From Methanobacterium veterum (GTDB lineage: Archaea; Methanobacteriota; Methanobacteria; Methanobacteriales; Methanobacteriaceae), in the NCBI RefSeq assembly GCF_000745485.1, contig NZ_KN050694.1, positions 281,195 to 345,194 on the forward strand: a stretch of 64,000 nucleotides of DNA, given 5' to 3'. Positions within the stretch are counted from its first letter, which is position 1. Each line of letters begins with the position of its first letter. This document shows positions 1 to 9,650 of the stretch, piece after piece. The position numbers and the translations under genes were made by a program. Under the pieces are notes generated by a model, which saw nothing but the letters and a program-made list of their open reading frames with translations, ran no database searches and had not been told where the DNA came from.

Positions 1-722
1 CCATCAGGGTGGGAGCAATTATAATAGCAGTATTCTGCAAGTTCTTCTATCTCTAAACAATCATCCCAGATATCTTCCAATTTTTTATTTTTAATAAGAG
101 GTTTACCTGAAGAGGCTTCTACGATTAAAATTCCAACGGATAAATTGTTGATTAGAGAATTCAGTTTTGATCTTTCTATTTCTACAGTTTTGAGTGCATC
201 AATCAATTTATTTTCTACATTTTCCCTTTCTTCAATTTCTTCCTGCAGTTTTCTTTCTGTTTCAAGCAGTTCTTTTTCATGCCATTCAATCAGCTCTCTC
301 TGATCTTTATGGCTTTTCATTAATTCTTTTTCAGTTTCTTTACGTTCAATGGCGTAAGAAATTGAACGAGCCAACAACCGACCGTCGATCTGTCCTTTAA
401 TTAGATAGTCCTGGGCACCTTCACGAACAGCCTTAACAGCGATATCTTCATCATCAAATCCACTCATTATTACTATAGGTAACTCAGGGGTCTGATCATA
501 AGTTCTAATAAAAGTATCAAATCCCCAGCTGTCAGGTAAATTTAAATCAAGGAGTAAAACATCAAAGGTGTCATTAAAAAGACTTTCAAATCCATTTTTA
601 AGTCTATCAACATGATTCAATTCAAACGAGATATTTGGTGTTTCTTTTAACATTTCCCGTATGATTACAGCATCTTCTCTGTTATCTTCTATTAATAAAA
701 TTTTGATAGGTTTACTATTCAT
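1..722 (-). CDS. Response regulator with C-terminal coiled linker and sensor-type domain (partial)
   Basis: The reading frame starts at the ATG complementary to 720-722 and runs off the left edge, so the C-terminus is missing. Residues 1-120 form a CheY-like receiver domain: acidic pocket IEDN with D13, predicted phosphoacceptor D59 in LLLDLNLPD, and the conserved lysine in YLIKG. A charged coiled-coil linker of Lys/Glu-rich sequence follows. The last visible part (SLINNLSVGILIVEASSG) looks like the start of a PAS domain. Such receiver-PAS proteins are common in Methanobacteriales and may end in a kinase domain, which cannot be seen here. The protein is probably cytoplasmic and receives phosphate from one of the genome's many PAS kinases. 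Confidence 0.85.
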   Translation of the reverse strand, partial: MNSKPIKILLIEDNREDAVIIREMLKETPNISFELNHVDRLKNGFESLFNDTFDVLLLDLNLPDSWGFDTFIRTYDQTPELPIVIMSGFDDEDIAVKAVREGAQDYLIKGQIDGRLLARSISYAIERKETEKELMKSHKDQRELIEWHEKELLETERKLQEEIEERENVENKLIDALKTVEIERSKLNSLINNLSVGILIVEASSGKPLIKNKKLEDIWDDCLEIEELAEYCYYNCSHPD

Positions 723-876
723 ATTTCCGCCTCCGTAACTGAGACAAGTGCATTATATAAATATGTTTAGTGTAATTTTGTAATATTTGTAATAATTTAT
801 AATTTTAATATTTTTATTTAAATAGGAACTGATTAATGAATTATTCTGATAAATACATTAGATCTCAAACTTTTAG

Positions 877-1824
877 TTAATATGTGGAATATTCATCATG
901 TAGTCTGGAGAAGATCAATGCCAAAGTAATTATATCCTGTCTGTTGTGCTCAATAATTGGAACTAAAGGCCCAATATTTTGAGTTTTAATATAAGTCTTA
1001 TAGAATGCAGGCACTAATCCACTGGGTACGTCATCTATTCGTTCTATACCAAATAAATGGTTTTCAATTGTTGTTAACTGGCAGTTTGGTAATTTATCAC
1101 TCCATGTACGCCGTGAAAAGTGAAGTAAATCAAAGTGAGGCATGTTTAAATTCTTTTTAATGCCGAAATATTTCATTCTGTTTCGAATATAAGGAATATC
1201 AAATGTCTGCCCATTAAATGTTACAAATACACTTTCATCTTCAACATGAGATGAGAAAGCATCTAAAACTGCACTTTCTTCCCCTACACTCCGTGACAGG
1301 TACTGGTTTACGCATATTTCATTTCCATGAAGCTTGGCAACCCCTAAAAGGATTATTGGAACGTTACTAAATCCTAGAGTTTCTATATCTAAAAAGATGA
1401 AATCCTCATCATTAGAAAAACTAGATGAAAATAAGGACATAGGGTGTGATTTTGGGTAACATTCTGAAATTCTATCAGATATGTAGCAGTTGTTACAGCT
1501 GTCAATGATCTTTAATAAATTAGATGCTTCTCTGCCAAACCTTTCATGTTCTACCAGGTCTTCGACAGTTTTGTACCCTTCATTTTGTAATTTTAGTTCC
1601 CTTGATGCTCCAATTCCGTTTAATAGTTTTAAATCTGATAAAATTTTTTCTCTTGCTTTTTCCTGATTTAATGTATTAAATTTGAGAGTGGATTTATTTT
1701 CTATATCATAACAGGTACCACTATCTGTAATAATTTCGTTACCATCTATTAGATCCTCGAGTGCGATTCCATCATGATCATCTAACAGTTTTTCCTTTAA
1801 TTTCTGGGCATTTTCGTATTCCAT
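877..1824 (-). CDS. RNase H-like 3'-5' exonuclease family protein (YprB-type)
   Basis: A 315-residue protein with an RNase H-fold exonuclease domain in its second half. The DEDD-type acidic residues are visible: FLDIETLG (D146, E148), FNGQTFDIPYI (D209) and HNRQDIITL (D297). Residues 60-110 (LLNGIGASRELKLQNEG) look like a helix-hairpin-helix DNA-binding segment. The family (PF13482-like, Bacillus YprB) is predicted to act as a metal-dependent nuclease; its substrate in archaea is not established. The gene is monocistronic, facing the same way as the response regulator at the left edge. The ATG at 1824 gives a full-length product. Catalysis is inferred from motifs only. Confidence 0.8.
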   Translation of the reverse strand: MEYENAQKLKEKLLDDHDGIALEDLIDGNEIITDSGTCYDIENKSTLKFNTLNQEKAREKILSDLKLLNGIGASRELKLQNEGYKTVEDLVEHERFGREASNLLKIIDSCNNCYISDRISECYPKSHPMSLFSSSFSNDEDFIFLDIETLGFSNVPIILLGVAKLHGNEICVNQYLSRSVGEESAVLDAFSSHVEDESVFVTFNGQTFDIPYIRNRMKYFGIKKNLNMPHFDLLHFSRRTWSDKLPNCQLTTIENHLFGIERIDDVPSGLVPAFYKTYIKTQNIGPLVPIIEHNRQDIITLALIFSRLHDEYSTY

Positions 1825-2262
1825 GTATTCATTTCCAAAAGTTTATTGTTCCTAATAATTTATGCTCTTATTGGAATTTTGGGCTTTTATACTTTTACAT
1901 TTATCATATTTCAAACTTTATAAGTATATTGTTTTTTAATATTTTCAGCATAGAAAATACTATACATTGAAAATATTAGAGATTTTTGGAATATTTAATA
2001 TTTCTAATACAAAAATGTAATTTTCTTAACGATTATATTAATCTGCAGATGAGTAAAATTTTTACATTACCTGTAATCAAATATAAGCAATATATTTTTA
2101 GTTTAGCAATATTTAAAGGAAATTATGGATTTAAAAGTTATTAATTTAAAATCTCACGGGTTCTATTGACTTGGCAAAGTTTAAATAGGAATTATGTAAT
2201 ATATTAGTTTGGATATGAATAGTATGATAAGTATTACTTATATGAAATGAGGGAGGAATATT
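1825..2262. other. Intergenic spacer with nested inverted repeat
   Basis: This spacer is very AT-rich and holds no credible gene. It contains a perfect 10-bp inverted repeat, AATATTTTCA at 1938-1947 and TGAAAATATT at 1968-1977. Inside it is a second short stem (ATAG/CTAT), so the stretch can fold into a nested hairpin of about 40 nt. The promoter of the AbrB gene lies at its right end. Confidence 0.6.
2172..2262 (+). promoter_or_regulatory. Promoter and ribosome site of first AbrB gene
   Basis: A BRE/TATA-like element AAAGTTTAAATA spans about 2177-2187. A strong ribosome site GAGGGAGGA lies just before the ATG at 2263. The element and some 15 following bases recur almost unchanged upstream of the second AbrB gene, at about 2819-2845, so the whole promoter-gene unit was duplicated. 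Confidence 0.6.
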
Positions 2263-2481
2263 ATGGGAAGTTATAAAGATAACCATTTTTTTGGCAGTGT
2301 TAAAGTTGGTGAACGTGGGCAAATTGTTATTCCTAAAGAAGCCAGGGACAAATTTGATATTAAACCTGGGGACAGCCTGGTAGTCTTTGGAAAAGATAAA
2401 AACCAAAAGCTCATAATCGTAAAAGAGGATGTAATGAGAGATTTTGCGCTTAAAATACTGGAAGACTTAGACAGTCAATAG
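2263..2481 (+). CDS. AbrB/SpoVT-type DNA-binding regulator (copy 1)
   Basis: A 72-residue protein with the swapped-hairpin AbrB/MazE fold: VKVGERGQIVIPKEARDKF, then DIKPGDSLVVFG. The family binds DNA as a dimer and in archaea often acts as a transcription factor or antitoxin. No toxin gene is adjacent. The ribosome site GGGAGGA lies 6-8 nt before the ATG. It is close to 90% identical to the gene at 2909, and the two have similar promoters. Its targets are unknown; autoregulation or control of the downstream MBL/TauE genes is an inference from position. Confidence 0.88.
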   Translation: MGSYKDNHFFGSVKVGERGQIVIPKEARDKFDIKPGDSLVVFGKDKNQKLIIVKEDVMRDFALKILEDLDSQ

Positions 2482-2908
2482 TGCTAATGTTATTTTTAGA
2501 TAATGTGGCTTAATTTATTTCGATTTTTAAATATCTCCTATTTTTTTTAAATCTTTTTAATTTTAAATTCTGTGCTTTTTAGTTAAGTATAAATATGATA
2601 TTTATAATTTATATGATTTAATATGAATTATATGATAAATATAATTTATATCGTAGACTAAATGGCCAGTTATAATTAAAAAAATAGTCTATTTTTAGCA
2701 TTTTATTCAAAATATGTAACTTGTATGTGATGCGGCGAAATGTGTCTGGAAAAGGCAATCAAACTGGAAAATCAGCCTCTTTAAAAATGGATATAAAAAT
2801 TAGTAAATGAATCCACATAAAGTTTAAATATGAATTGTATGAAATACATGATTGAACATATATTAAATGTTAAATGTGATCTATGTAAAATAAAGGAGAA
2901 GTATAAAC
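2482..2908. other. Intergenic spacer between AbrB paralogues
   Basis: No gene is seen. The stretch 2595-2660 is rich in repeated ATAATTTATATGAT-like words that resemble the promoter segments of both AbrB genes and could be binding sites. The second promoter, with TATA-like TTTAAATA at 2823-2830, lies at the right end. Confidence 0.5.
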
Positions 2909-3130
2909 ATGGGAAATTATAAGGATCGGCATTTTTGGGGCAGTGTTAAGGTAGGAGAGCGAGGACAGATCGTTATTCCTAAAGAAGCTAGAGATAGATT
3001 TGATATTAAACCTGGAGATAGTTTAGTAGTCTTTGGAAGAGACAAAAATCAGAAGCTTATACTCTTTAAAGGAGATGTAATGAGGGACTATGCACTTAAA
3101 ATACTTGAAAATTTAGACAGTCAAGATTAA
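2909..3130 (+). CDS. AbrB/SpoVT-type DNA-binding regulator (copy 2)
   Basis: A 73-residue paralogue of the protein at 2263, with the same AbrB core (VGERGQIVIPKEARDRF) and the same C-terminal tail ending LDSQD. Its ribosome site is AAAGGAG. Only 22 nt separate it from the MBL-fold gene at 3153, so it probably heads an operon abrB-MBL-TauE and may regulate it. The first copy lacks this downstream partner. The binding site has not been identified. Confidence 0.88.
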   Translation: MGNYKDRHFWGSVKVGERGQIVIPKEARDRFDIKPGDSLVVFGRDKNQKLILFKGDVMRDYALKILENLDSQD

Positions 3131-3152
3131 TATATTCTTAGGAGTGATACAG

Positions 3153-3893
3153 GTGAAAATAGCAGATGGAATAGAAATGATAGAATTACCTATGAACATG
3201 ATGAGAAGAGAAAGCACAATTCGACCAACATTAATATGGGATGATGATACAGTTATCCTGGTTGATGCAGGAATGGCAGGTACTTTACCCGTCATCAAAA
3301 AAGCAATGGAAGATGCGGGCGTGCTACCCGAACGGCTTGATAAAATCATAGTTACACACCAGGATATTGACCATATCGGAGGTATTAAAGATATTCTTGA
3401 CGAATTACCTGAAGTCAAAGTGCTTGCACATGAAGAAGATAAACCTTACATTAAAGGTGAAAAGAAACTTGTAAGAGTAAACGCAAAGTTTATGGAACGT
3501 ATAAGCGATTTATCAGAAGAAGAACAGAAAAAAGTTTTGTATATATTTGAAAATACCAATGCACCAGTTGATATAACTTTAGCTGATGGGGAGGAACTCG
3601 CAGACTGCGGAGGAATTGTAGTCATTCATACTCCCGGCCATACACCAGGACATATATGCTTGTACCATAAAGCAACTAAAACTCTCATAGTTGGAGATGC
3701 AATGAATATCTCTGAAGGACAACTTGTCGGAACAAATAACTTGATTTTAACAGAAGAAGATGCAAAAACAGCCGCAGCTTCGCTTAAAAAGTTTGAAAAA
3801 TATGATGTTGAGAATGTGATAACATATCACGGGGGTCTGTTTAACGATAACCCCAACCAGAAAATTAAAGATTTTAATAAAGATGAGGCGTAA
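3153..3893 (+). CDS. MBL-fold metallohydrolase
   Basis: Metallo-beta-lactamase-fold protein of about 246 residues. Metal ligands are visible: VTHQDIDHIGG (H69, D71, D73, H74; HxDxDH instead of the usual HxHxDH), HTPGHTPGH (near residues 160-168), VGDAMN (D182) and a final YHGG. I prefer the GTG at 3153 because GGAGTGAT lies 8 nt upstream; the in-frame GTG at 3144 would overlap that ribosome site. The next gene, a TauE/SafE permease, begins 5 nt downstream. The same pairing is seen for persulfide dioxygenase-like and other sulfur hydrolases, so a role in sulfur or thioester metabolism is possible. The substrate is unknown. Confidence 0.8.
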   Translation: MKIADGIEMIELPMNMMRRESTIRPTLIWDDDTVILVDAGMAGTLPVIKKAMEDAGVLPERLDKIIVTHQDIDHIGGIKDILDELPEVKVLAHEEDKPYIKGEKKLVRVNAKFMERISDLSEEEQKKVLYIFENTNAPVDITLADGEELADCGGIVVIHTPGHTPGHICLYHKATKTLIVGDAMNISEGQLVGTNNLILTEEDAKTAAASLKKFEKYDVENVITYHGGLFNDNPNQKIKDFNKDEA

Positions 3894-3898
3894 TTTGA

Positions 3899-4681
3899 AT
3901 GTTTGATTTTAATTTAATTCTTATTCCTTTATTTGGATTTCTTATAGGCCTCTTCGTGTCCACTTTAGGTGGGGGCGGAGGAGGGTTGTATGTACCTGTT
4001 TTGACGTTGATTTTTGGCGTAACTCCGCAGGTGGCTGTGGCTACATCTCTAGCATCTGTTTTACCCACCACTGCTGCAGGTGCCTTAAGTCATTATCGTG
4101 AAGGTAATGTAGATATTCGTACAGGATTAATTTTAGGAATTGGCGGAATAGTGGGTACGGTAATAGGGGCATACATTGCTAATATGATACCTCCAGTGCT
4201 TTTAAAAAAGCTTTTAGGTGCTTTTATGTTAATAATGCTGATTCCAACACTAAGAAGTATGCTTAAAAGACGTAAAAACAAAAATGAAGTTAAAAAAGAA
4301 TCTTCAAAACTTACTGGACCCAAAAGGATTATAGCCTCTCTTTTCGGAGTGGCAGGTGGAATACTGGCAGGAGGTTTTGGACTAAGTGGAACACCGCCAG
4401 TTACTGCAGGGCTTTATAGTTTAGGCCTGCCTGCCATGATGGTGGTAGGTACAACTATATTTGTACTCATCTTTAACTCTGTTACAGGTATAGGAACATA
4501 TTTATTATTAGGAAGGCTTGATATACCTTTGGTACTCCTTCTTGGATGCGGATCAGTTGTAGGTGCCTTTTTAGGACCTAAATTGCTTAAAAAAATTAAC
4601 CCCAAAAATTTTGAAAAAATCTACGGGCCTTTGACCATGGGCATCATGCTTATTTCAGGCGCAGCATTACTACTGACATGA
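3899..4681 (+). CDS. TauE/SafE family membrane permease
   Basis: A 260-residue integral membrane protein of the TauE/SafE (TSUP) family, predicted to export sulfite, sulfoacetate or similar anions. The N-terminal half holds the typical glycine-rich loop STLGGGGGGLYVPVL and the VATSLASVLPTT segment; the second half repeats it as FGLSGTPPVTAGLYSLGLP. About eight hydrophobic helices are split by a Lys/Arg-rich loop near residue 120. It is the third gene of the abrB-MBL-permease operon (5-nt gap). A broken second copy lies directly downstream at 4753-5531. Confidence 0.85.
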   Translation: MFDFNLILIPLFGFLIGLFVSTLGGGGGGLYVPVLTLIFGVTPQVAVATSLASVLPTTAAGALSHYREGNVDIRTGLILGIGGIVGTVIGAYIANMIPPVLLKKLLGAFMLIMLIPTLRSMLKRRKNKNEVKKESSKLTGPKRIIASLFGVAGGILAGGFGLSGTPPVTAGLYSLGLPAMMVVGTTIFVLIFNSVTGIGTYLLLGRLDIPLVLLLGCGSVVGAFLGPKLLKKINPKNFEKIYGPLTMGIMLISGAALLLT

Positions 4682-4752
4682 AGTGGTAGTCTACATTGAA
4701 TTTTGCCAATAAACTTGGTCAGAGAAACGAACAGTTTTATGTAGGTCACTTA

Positions 4753-5531
4753 ATGTTTGATTTTAGTCTGATCCTTCATCATTTACTGGATTTATTATAG
4801 ACCTGCTTGTAACAACTCGTGGAGGGGGAGTGGATCATTGTATGTGCCCATCTTAACCCTCCCGGTGTATCTGCAGGTGGGTGTGGCTACGTCGCTGGCA
4901 ATGATACTTCCTACCACTGCAGTGCCTACAGCCACCGCCGCATGGGAAATACAGAAGTCTGTAAGGGATTTGGGAGTTGGAGGAATAATAGGTACATTAA
5001 TAGGAGCATATGTTGCCAATATGATTCCATCTTACATTTTAAAGAAACTATTGGGTGTTCTTTTACTTGTAACTGCAGTTCCAATGATAAGAAGATTTTT
5101 AAATGAACATAAGCAGAACAAAAAGGATAATGAAAAAGTTGACAATAAAAATGGAACTAAAAAACACTTAATGGACCTAAAATAATTATAGCATCTTTGG
5201 AGTTGCTGGTTGGATACTGGCAGGAATTTTTGGATTAAGTGGAACAGGACCTGTTACAGTAGGGCTTTACAGTTTAGGCTTGCCTACTTTAATGGTGGTG
5301 GGTACAACAATATTTGTACTTGTGTTTAATTCAGTAGCAGGTATTGGTGGCTATTTTATGTTAGGCAGATTTGATCTGAGTTTAACACTCCTTTTAGGCA
5401 GTGGTGCAGTTATAGGTGCACTTTTAGGGCCTAAATTACTTTGAAGAATTGACAGGGCTATTATAAAGAGGTTTATACCACCAGTACTCATAGTTATTTC
5501 TATAATTTTTGGTATATCGCTGATACTTTAG
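4753..5531 (+). pseudogene. Decayed tandem copy of the TauE/SafE permease
   Basis: The whole 779-nt stretch aligns with the intact permease just upstream. It begins ATGTTTGATTTTAG like its parent and ends with a TAG at 5529. There are at least two frameshifts before 4838 and a short in-frame loss near residue 35 of the parent. Another shift lies around 5185-5200, and there is an in-frame TGA after GPKLL. The longest intact piece, 4838-5185, corresponds to parent residues 27-140. Many substitutions are synonymous, so the copy was functional for some time before it decayed. No ribosome site is evident. Confidence 0.85.
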
Positions 5532-5806
5532 TCAAAATAGCATTGTTCTGCCTAATTACTTTTTAAGTAAGCTTTATAAAAAAATTAATTAAACTGCAGA
5601 ACCTATTTTTTATGGTAACCTGCTGCTTTTAATAAATCAATTGTAAAAAGATTATATCATTGATATTGCTAAAGCCAGTTTATTTAGACAGATATCACTT
5701 AAATAAAGCAGGTAATCCCATTTTGTTAAATTAATCCAAAAAGGATAAGTTTTATACATTATAGCTCTTAAATAAATTAATATTTGATGATTTCTGGAGA
5801 AAGAAT

Positions 5807-6796
5807 ATGGACCGTGATAACTTTAAAAAATATCTGTTTATAATAAACAGCGATAAGATCAGTAAATATCTAATGAATAGAATTAATGGATATGCTGTAA
5901 TTTTATTTTTAGGTGCAATAATACTAAATATGGTGATATTTTTTTATTTTAACAGCTTGAATTTCCTTTCTAGTGTGGAAAACAGACTTGATTTCATGGT
6001 TTTTATTTTAACGGTTATATTGGTTGATGCTACCCTTTCATTATTGTCTTTTACATATATTCTGGTTATTAAAGAAGATGATAAAGGTTCAATGGATTTG
6101 AAGGGGACAGAAATTGTCAGTGATAAATCACCTGCTGAGATAAGTTACTTAATTAAAAACTGGAAAGATGGACTGAAAACTAAATCTGAACATCTACAAA
6201 ACCAGAAAAAGAAGCTCTTAAAATACATCGATAAAATAGAGACTAGCAGTTTAGCTGAACAAGAAAAAACAGCTGATGAAGGAAAAATGCACACAAAAAG
6301 AAAAAATGATGTGCATAAAATGAAAAAGATGGATAGGAACAGTAGATTGCCTGTTTATATGATTGAGTCTAAATTAATGAAAATCAGCGACGATTTAAAC
6401 GTTTTTGATGATAACCTGGAAGAACTTGAAAGTGATGAAATTAAATCTCATTTAAAAGAAGCTCTGAGTTTAAATGAGAACTTAAAAGACCTTGAAAACG
6501 AGCTGGTTGAAAATTTAACACTTTTAGAGTATTCTATGGAAGTATACAACTTCAAAACTCTAAAATTGATTGGAAGACTGTTTTTCCAGAGTTCAATATC
6601 TATTATTATGGGGTTTTTCATTTTAGGAATTTTAATATATTTACTGCCAAATCCTACTGTTTTAGGAGCCCTTCAAAGCTTTGGGAATATGCCTCTACAG
6701 TTAATCCTGCTTATTGCAACCATTTTCATTCTAGATGGGTCATGGTCATTCTTGAGGGCAATTCACTCCTTTTTCAATCTGTACATAAGGGATTAA
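5807..6796 (+). CDS. Membrane protein with central coiled coil, unknown function
   Basis: A 329-residue protein that I do not recognise. Two transmembrane helices near the N-terminus (about 27-50 and 62-88) are followed by a long charged, Lys/Glu-rich cytoplasmic segment (about 100-240, probable coiled coil). Two more helices follow (about 256-283 and 297-317). The ribosome site TGGAGA precedes the ATG. It stands alone between the decayed permease and a convergent histidine kinase. The architecture would suit a sensor or scaffold, but no catalytic motif is visible. Confidence 0.75.
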   Translation: MDRDNFKKYLFIINSDKISKYLMNRINGYAVILFLGAIILNMVIFFYFNSLNFLSSVENRLDFMVFILTVILVDATLSLLSFTYILVIKEDDKGSMDLKGTEIVSDKSPAEISYLIKNWKDGLKTKSEHLQNQKKKLLKYIDKIETSSLAEQEKTADEGKMHTKRKNDVHKMKKMDRNSRLPVYMIESKLMKISDDLNVFDDNLEELESDEIKSHLKEALSLNENLKDLENELVENLTLLEYSMEVYNFKTLKLIGRLFFQSSISIIMGFFILGILIYLLPNPTVLGALQSFGNMPLQLILLIATIFILDGSWSFLRAIHSFFNLYIRD

Positions 6797-6805
6797 TGAC
6801 TTAAA

Positions 6806-6820
6806 TTTTATTTTTTTTTT
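6806..6820 (+). terminator. T-rich terminator
   Basis: A run of about 15 bases, nearly all T, 10 nt after the stop codon of the coiled-coil membrane protein gene. Oligo-T tracts like this are the usual transcription stop in archaea. Confidence 0.55.
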
Positions 6821-6932
6821 AATATTTTGTGGTCATGATTTTAAATGTTTTATCTTTTGTTATGATTACCAAATTACATTTTAATCTGCAGATTGAATTG
6901 ATTTAAATTTTATTTTTTATGTTTGGTTTTTG

Positions 6933-9650
6933 CTAAGAGTTAACATGAGTGATGGGAATGGTAAAATAAAATGTTGAACCCTTACCGTATTCTGATTCAA
7001 CCCAAATTCTCCCGCCGTGCTGTTCTATGATTCGCTTGACTATAGCCAAACCAATTCCTGTACCCTGATATTCTCCAATGCTGTGTAATCGTTTGAAAAT
7101 TTCAAATATATGGTCTTTATACTGTTCTTCTAAGCCTATTCCATTATCACTAACAGAAAATATATGTTCATCTTCTTCTTTTTTAGCTGAAATATGGATC
7201 TTAGGTTGTAATCCTTCTTTTCGAAACTTTAAAGCATTTCCAATAAAATTCTGAAACACACGTGAAATTTGGTCCTTATTTGCAGTTATTGATGGAAGTT
7301 TGTCATAGATTATTTCTGCATTGCATGCTTCAATCGAAGAATGGAGATTAATTAACGCATTATCAAGTGCTTCTTGACTATTAAACTCAGTAAATTCTCT
7401 TTTTTGTGTTCTCACCTGAGAATAATCAAGCAGCCCCTGGATCATATCCTTCAACCGCTGTGCACCACTTTCTATATATTCAATAAAATCATCAGCGTCC
7501 TGGTCAAACTTTCCCCCATAACGCATTTTTAAGAGTCCAGCATAGTTGCCCATGGTACGTAACGGTTCCTGTAAATCATGACTGGTAATATAGGCAAAAC
7601 TCCGTAATTCCTTGTTTGAACGTTCTAATTCTTGTATTATTTGTTTTAGTTGTTTTTCTGCATTTTTACGTTTTGTAATATCACGAAAAACAATTTGAAT
7701 TGAAGGTTTTCTTTTGTAGGTTAAAGCTGTTATCATTACTTCTACATCTATGGGTGTTCCATCTAATTTTAGAAATTTTTCTTCATATAAAGGCTCGGAT
7801 CCCCCTTCTTTATATAGCCGAGTAATTCTTTTTTTTACATCTTCTTTATAATCTGGATGTACAAAATCAAGTATTGGCTTTCCAATTAACTCTTCAGGGT
7901 TTCCTCCTGCAATTTTTGCTGCAGAATCATTGATTGCTAGAATTATGCCTTCACTGTGAATAGCCCATGCATCAAAAGATTCTCTAAGTAATCTGCGGTA
8001 TATTTCTTCACTTTCTTTTAAAGCTGATTCTGCTTTTTTACGTTCGCTGATATCCCTTGAAACTGCAAGAACTACATCCTTTCCTTTAAGCTTGAAAAAA
8101 TGGGTTGCAACTTCAAAAGGTATTTTGGATCCATCTTTAGCTATTAAAACACTTTCATGTCGGGCATATCCTTTTTCTGACATTTCAGATGCTATTTCTG
8201 CATCAGAAACATCTGTATCTTGATGAACTATGTCATAAGGAGTCATATTCAAAAATTCTTCTCTGCTGTAACCTAAAAGGTTAGTCCCCACGTCATTTAC
8301 TTCAATAAAGTTTCCTACGGCTCTATTTTTCTTTACTTCAGATAGTGTTATCATATCATTTGCATTATTTACAATTCCACGGAATTTTTCCTCACTTTCG
8401 CTTAATGCTTTATATGCTTCTTCCAGTTCCTTTGTACGTTCCTCTACTTTTTCTTCGAGATGATCATGCGCTTCTTTTAACTGCATTTCAGCTTTTTTAC
8501 GTTTTGTAATGTCCGTAAACATTGCAAATGAGCCTGCAAAATTGTTATTTTTATCCGTAAGTGGTGTTCCTGAAACTTGAGTCCATACTTCAGACCCGTT
8601 CTTATTCTGAAATCTTCTTTCATAACGCTCTGAAATTCCCTTTTTTCGAGACTCCCTTTTAAGATTATGATCATGAATATCTTCGGGGAATAAGAAAAAA
8701 TCAAATGATTTTCCAATCATCTCTTCAATTGTATAACCCAACATTTCAGCCATTTTTTGATTGGCAAATGTTATATTGAAATTGTTATCTATAACCCAAA
8801 TGCCCTCATTTGCGGTTTCAACAATCTGACGGTATTTTTTTTCACTTTTATGAATAGCTTTTTCAGCTTTTTTACGTTTTGTAATGTCCCTGGTTACTCC
8901 TAATACCTCATTAACTTCTCCTTTTTTATTCATCAAGAATGTTATCACCACTTCTGTAGGTACGATACTGCCGTCTTTACGAATTTGGTCTACTTCATTA
9001 GTTTGAACCCTTGCTGATTCATCACCACTTTTAAGGGCATTTATACGAGAAGGCATATTTTTTATAATAGATTGATATGAGTTAGGAGTTAAAACCTCTT
9101 CCATGGATTGTGAAAGCACTTCTTGAGCAGTATATCCCCTTAATTGATATACTGATGGACTTACATAGTTAAATCTGCCAGAATTAATATCTAAAATCCA
9201 TACAACATCACCCATATTTTCAGAAATCAGACGGTAATGTTTTTCACTTTCCTTTAATTTTTTCTCTGTAGTTTTATATTCACTTATATCTTCAAAAATT
9301 GCAGCAAATTTCCCTTTTTCAGGAGAAGTAACTACAATTCGAAAATATTTATCCAGTGGTTCAAAATAAGCTTCAAAATGTTCAGGTTCGCCAGTTATTG
9401 CAACTTTTGAGTAAATATCAATATATGGAGGGATAGCTACATTGTAAATTGCAGACGCTTTCTTTCCTAATACTTCCTCTCTTTTAAATCCAGTTATATT
9501 CTCATAAGCAGGATTCACATCAATAATAACATAATCAACAGCATTATTTGATGAATCGTATACAATCTCATGAACTGCAACTCCTTCAAGCATATTGTCA
9601 AATACTTTAAGCCGATTTTCTATTGTAGATTCATAAGCTTTTTTCATCAT
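6933..9650 (-). CDS. Five-PAS sensor histidine kinase
   Basis: A 905-residue soluble kinase with no membrane helices. Five PAS domains lie in a row (about 12-130, 135-260, 265-395, 420-545 and 550-670), each closed by the usual DISERKKAE/DITKRKKAE linker. They are followed by HisKA with the phosphoacceptor H691 in SHDLQEPLR and by HATPase_c (N box near N801, DNGIGL, GTGIGLAIVKRI). A coiled linker separates the third and fourth PAS. It is cytoplasmic and would sense small ligands or redox state. No response regulator is adjacent, so its partner is likely one of the stand-alone receivers at 35, 42 and 43 kb. Two ATGs lie in tandem at the start. Confidence 0.9.
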   Translation of the reverse strand: MMKKAYESTIENRLKVFDNMLEGVAVHEIVYDSSNNAVDYVIIDVNPAYENITGFKREEVLGKKASAIYNVAIPPYIDIYSKVAITGEPEHFEAYFEPLDKYFRIVVTSPEKGKFAAIFEDISEYKTTEKKLKESEKHYRLISENMGDVVWILDINSGRFNYVSPSVYQLRGYTAQEVLSQSMEEVLTPNSYQSIIKNMPSRINALKSGDESARVQTNEVDQIRKDGSIVPTEVVITFLMNKKGEVNEVLGVTRDITKRKKAEKAIHKSEKKYRQIVETANEGIWVIDNNFNITFANQKMAEMLGYTIEEMIGKSFDFFLFPEDIHDHNLKRESRKKGISERYERRFQNKNGSEVWTQVSGTPLTDKNNNFAGSFAMFTDITKRKKAEMQLKEAHDHLEEKVEERTKELEEAYKALSESEEKFRGIVNNANDMITLSEVKKNRAVGNFIEVNDVGTNLLGYSREEFLNMTPYDIVHQDTDVSDAEIASEMSEKGYARHESVLIAKDGSKIPFEVATHFFKLKGKDVVLAVSRDISERKKAESALKESEEIYRRLLRESFDAWAIHSEGIILAINDSAAKIAGGNPEELIGKPILDFVHPDYKEDVKKRITRLYKEGGSEPLYEEKFLKLDGTPIDVEVMITALTYKRKPSIQIVFRDITKRKNAEKQLKQIIQELERSNKELRSFAYITSHDLQEPLRTMGNYAGLLKMRYGGKFDQDADDFIEYIESGAQRLKDMIQGLLDYSQVRTQKREFTEFNSQEALDNALINLHSSIEACNAEIIYDKLPSITANKDQISRVFQNFIGNALKFRKEGLQPKIHISAKKEEDEHIFSVSDNGIGLEEQYKDHIFEIFKRLHSIGEYQGTGIGLAIVKRIIEQHGGRIWVESEYGKGSTFYFTIPITHVNS

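Noticed and set aside
194..400. Plus-strand open frame at the left edge
   Set aside because: It is antisense to the response regulator frame, which has clear receiver motifs.
2263..3130. AbrB proteins as antitoxins of toxin-antitoxin pairs
   Set aside because: No small toxin gene (PIN, MazF or similar) overlaps or follows either copy.
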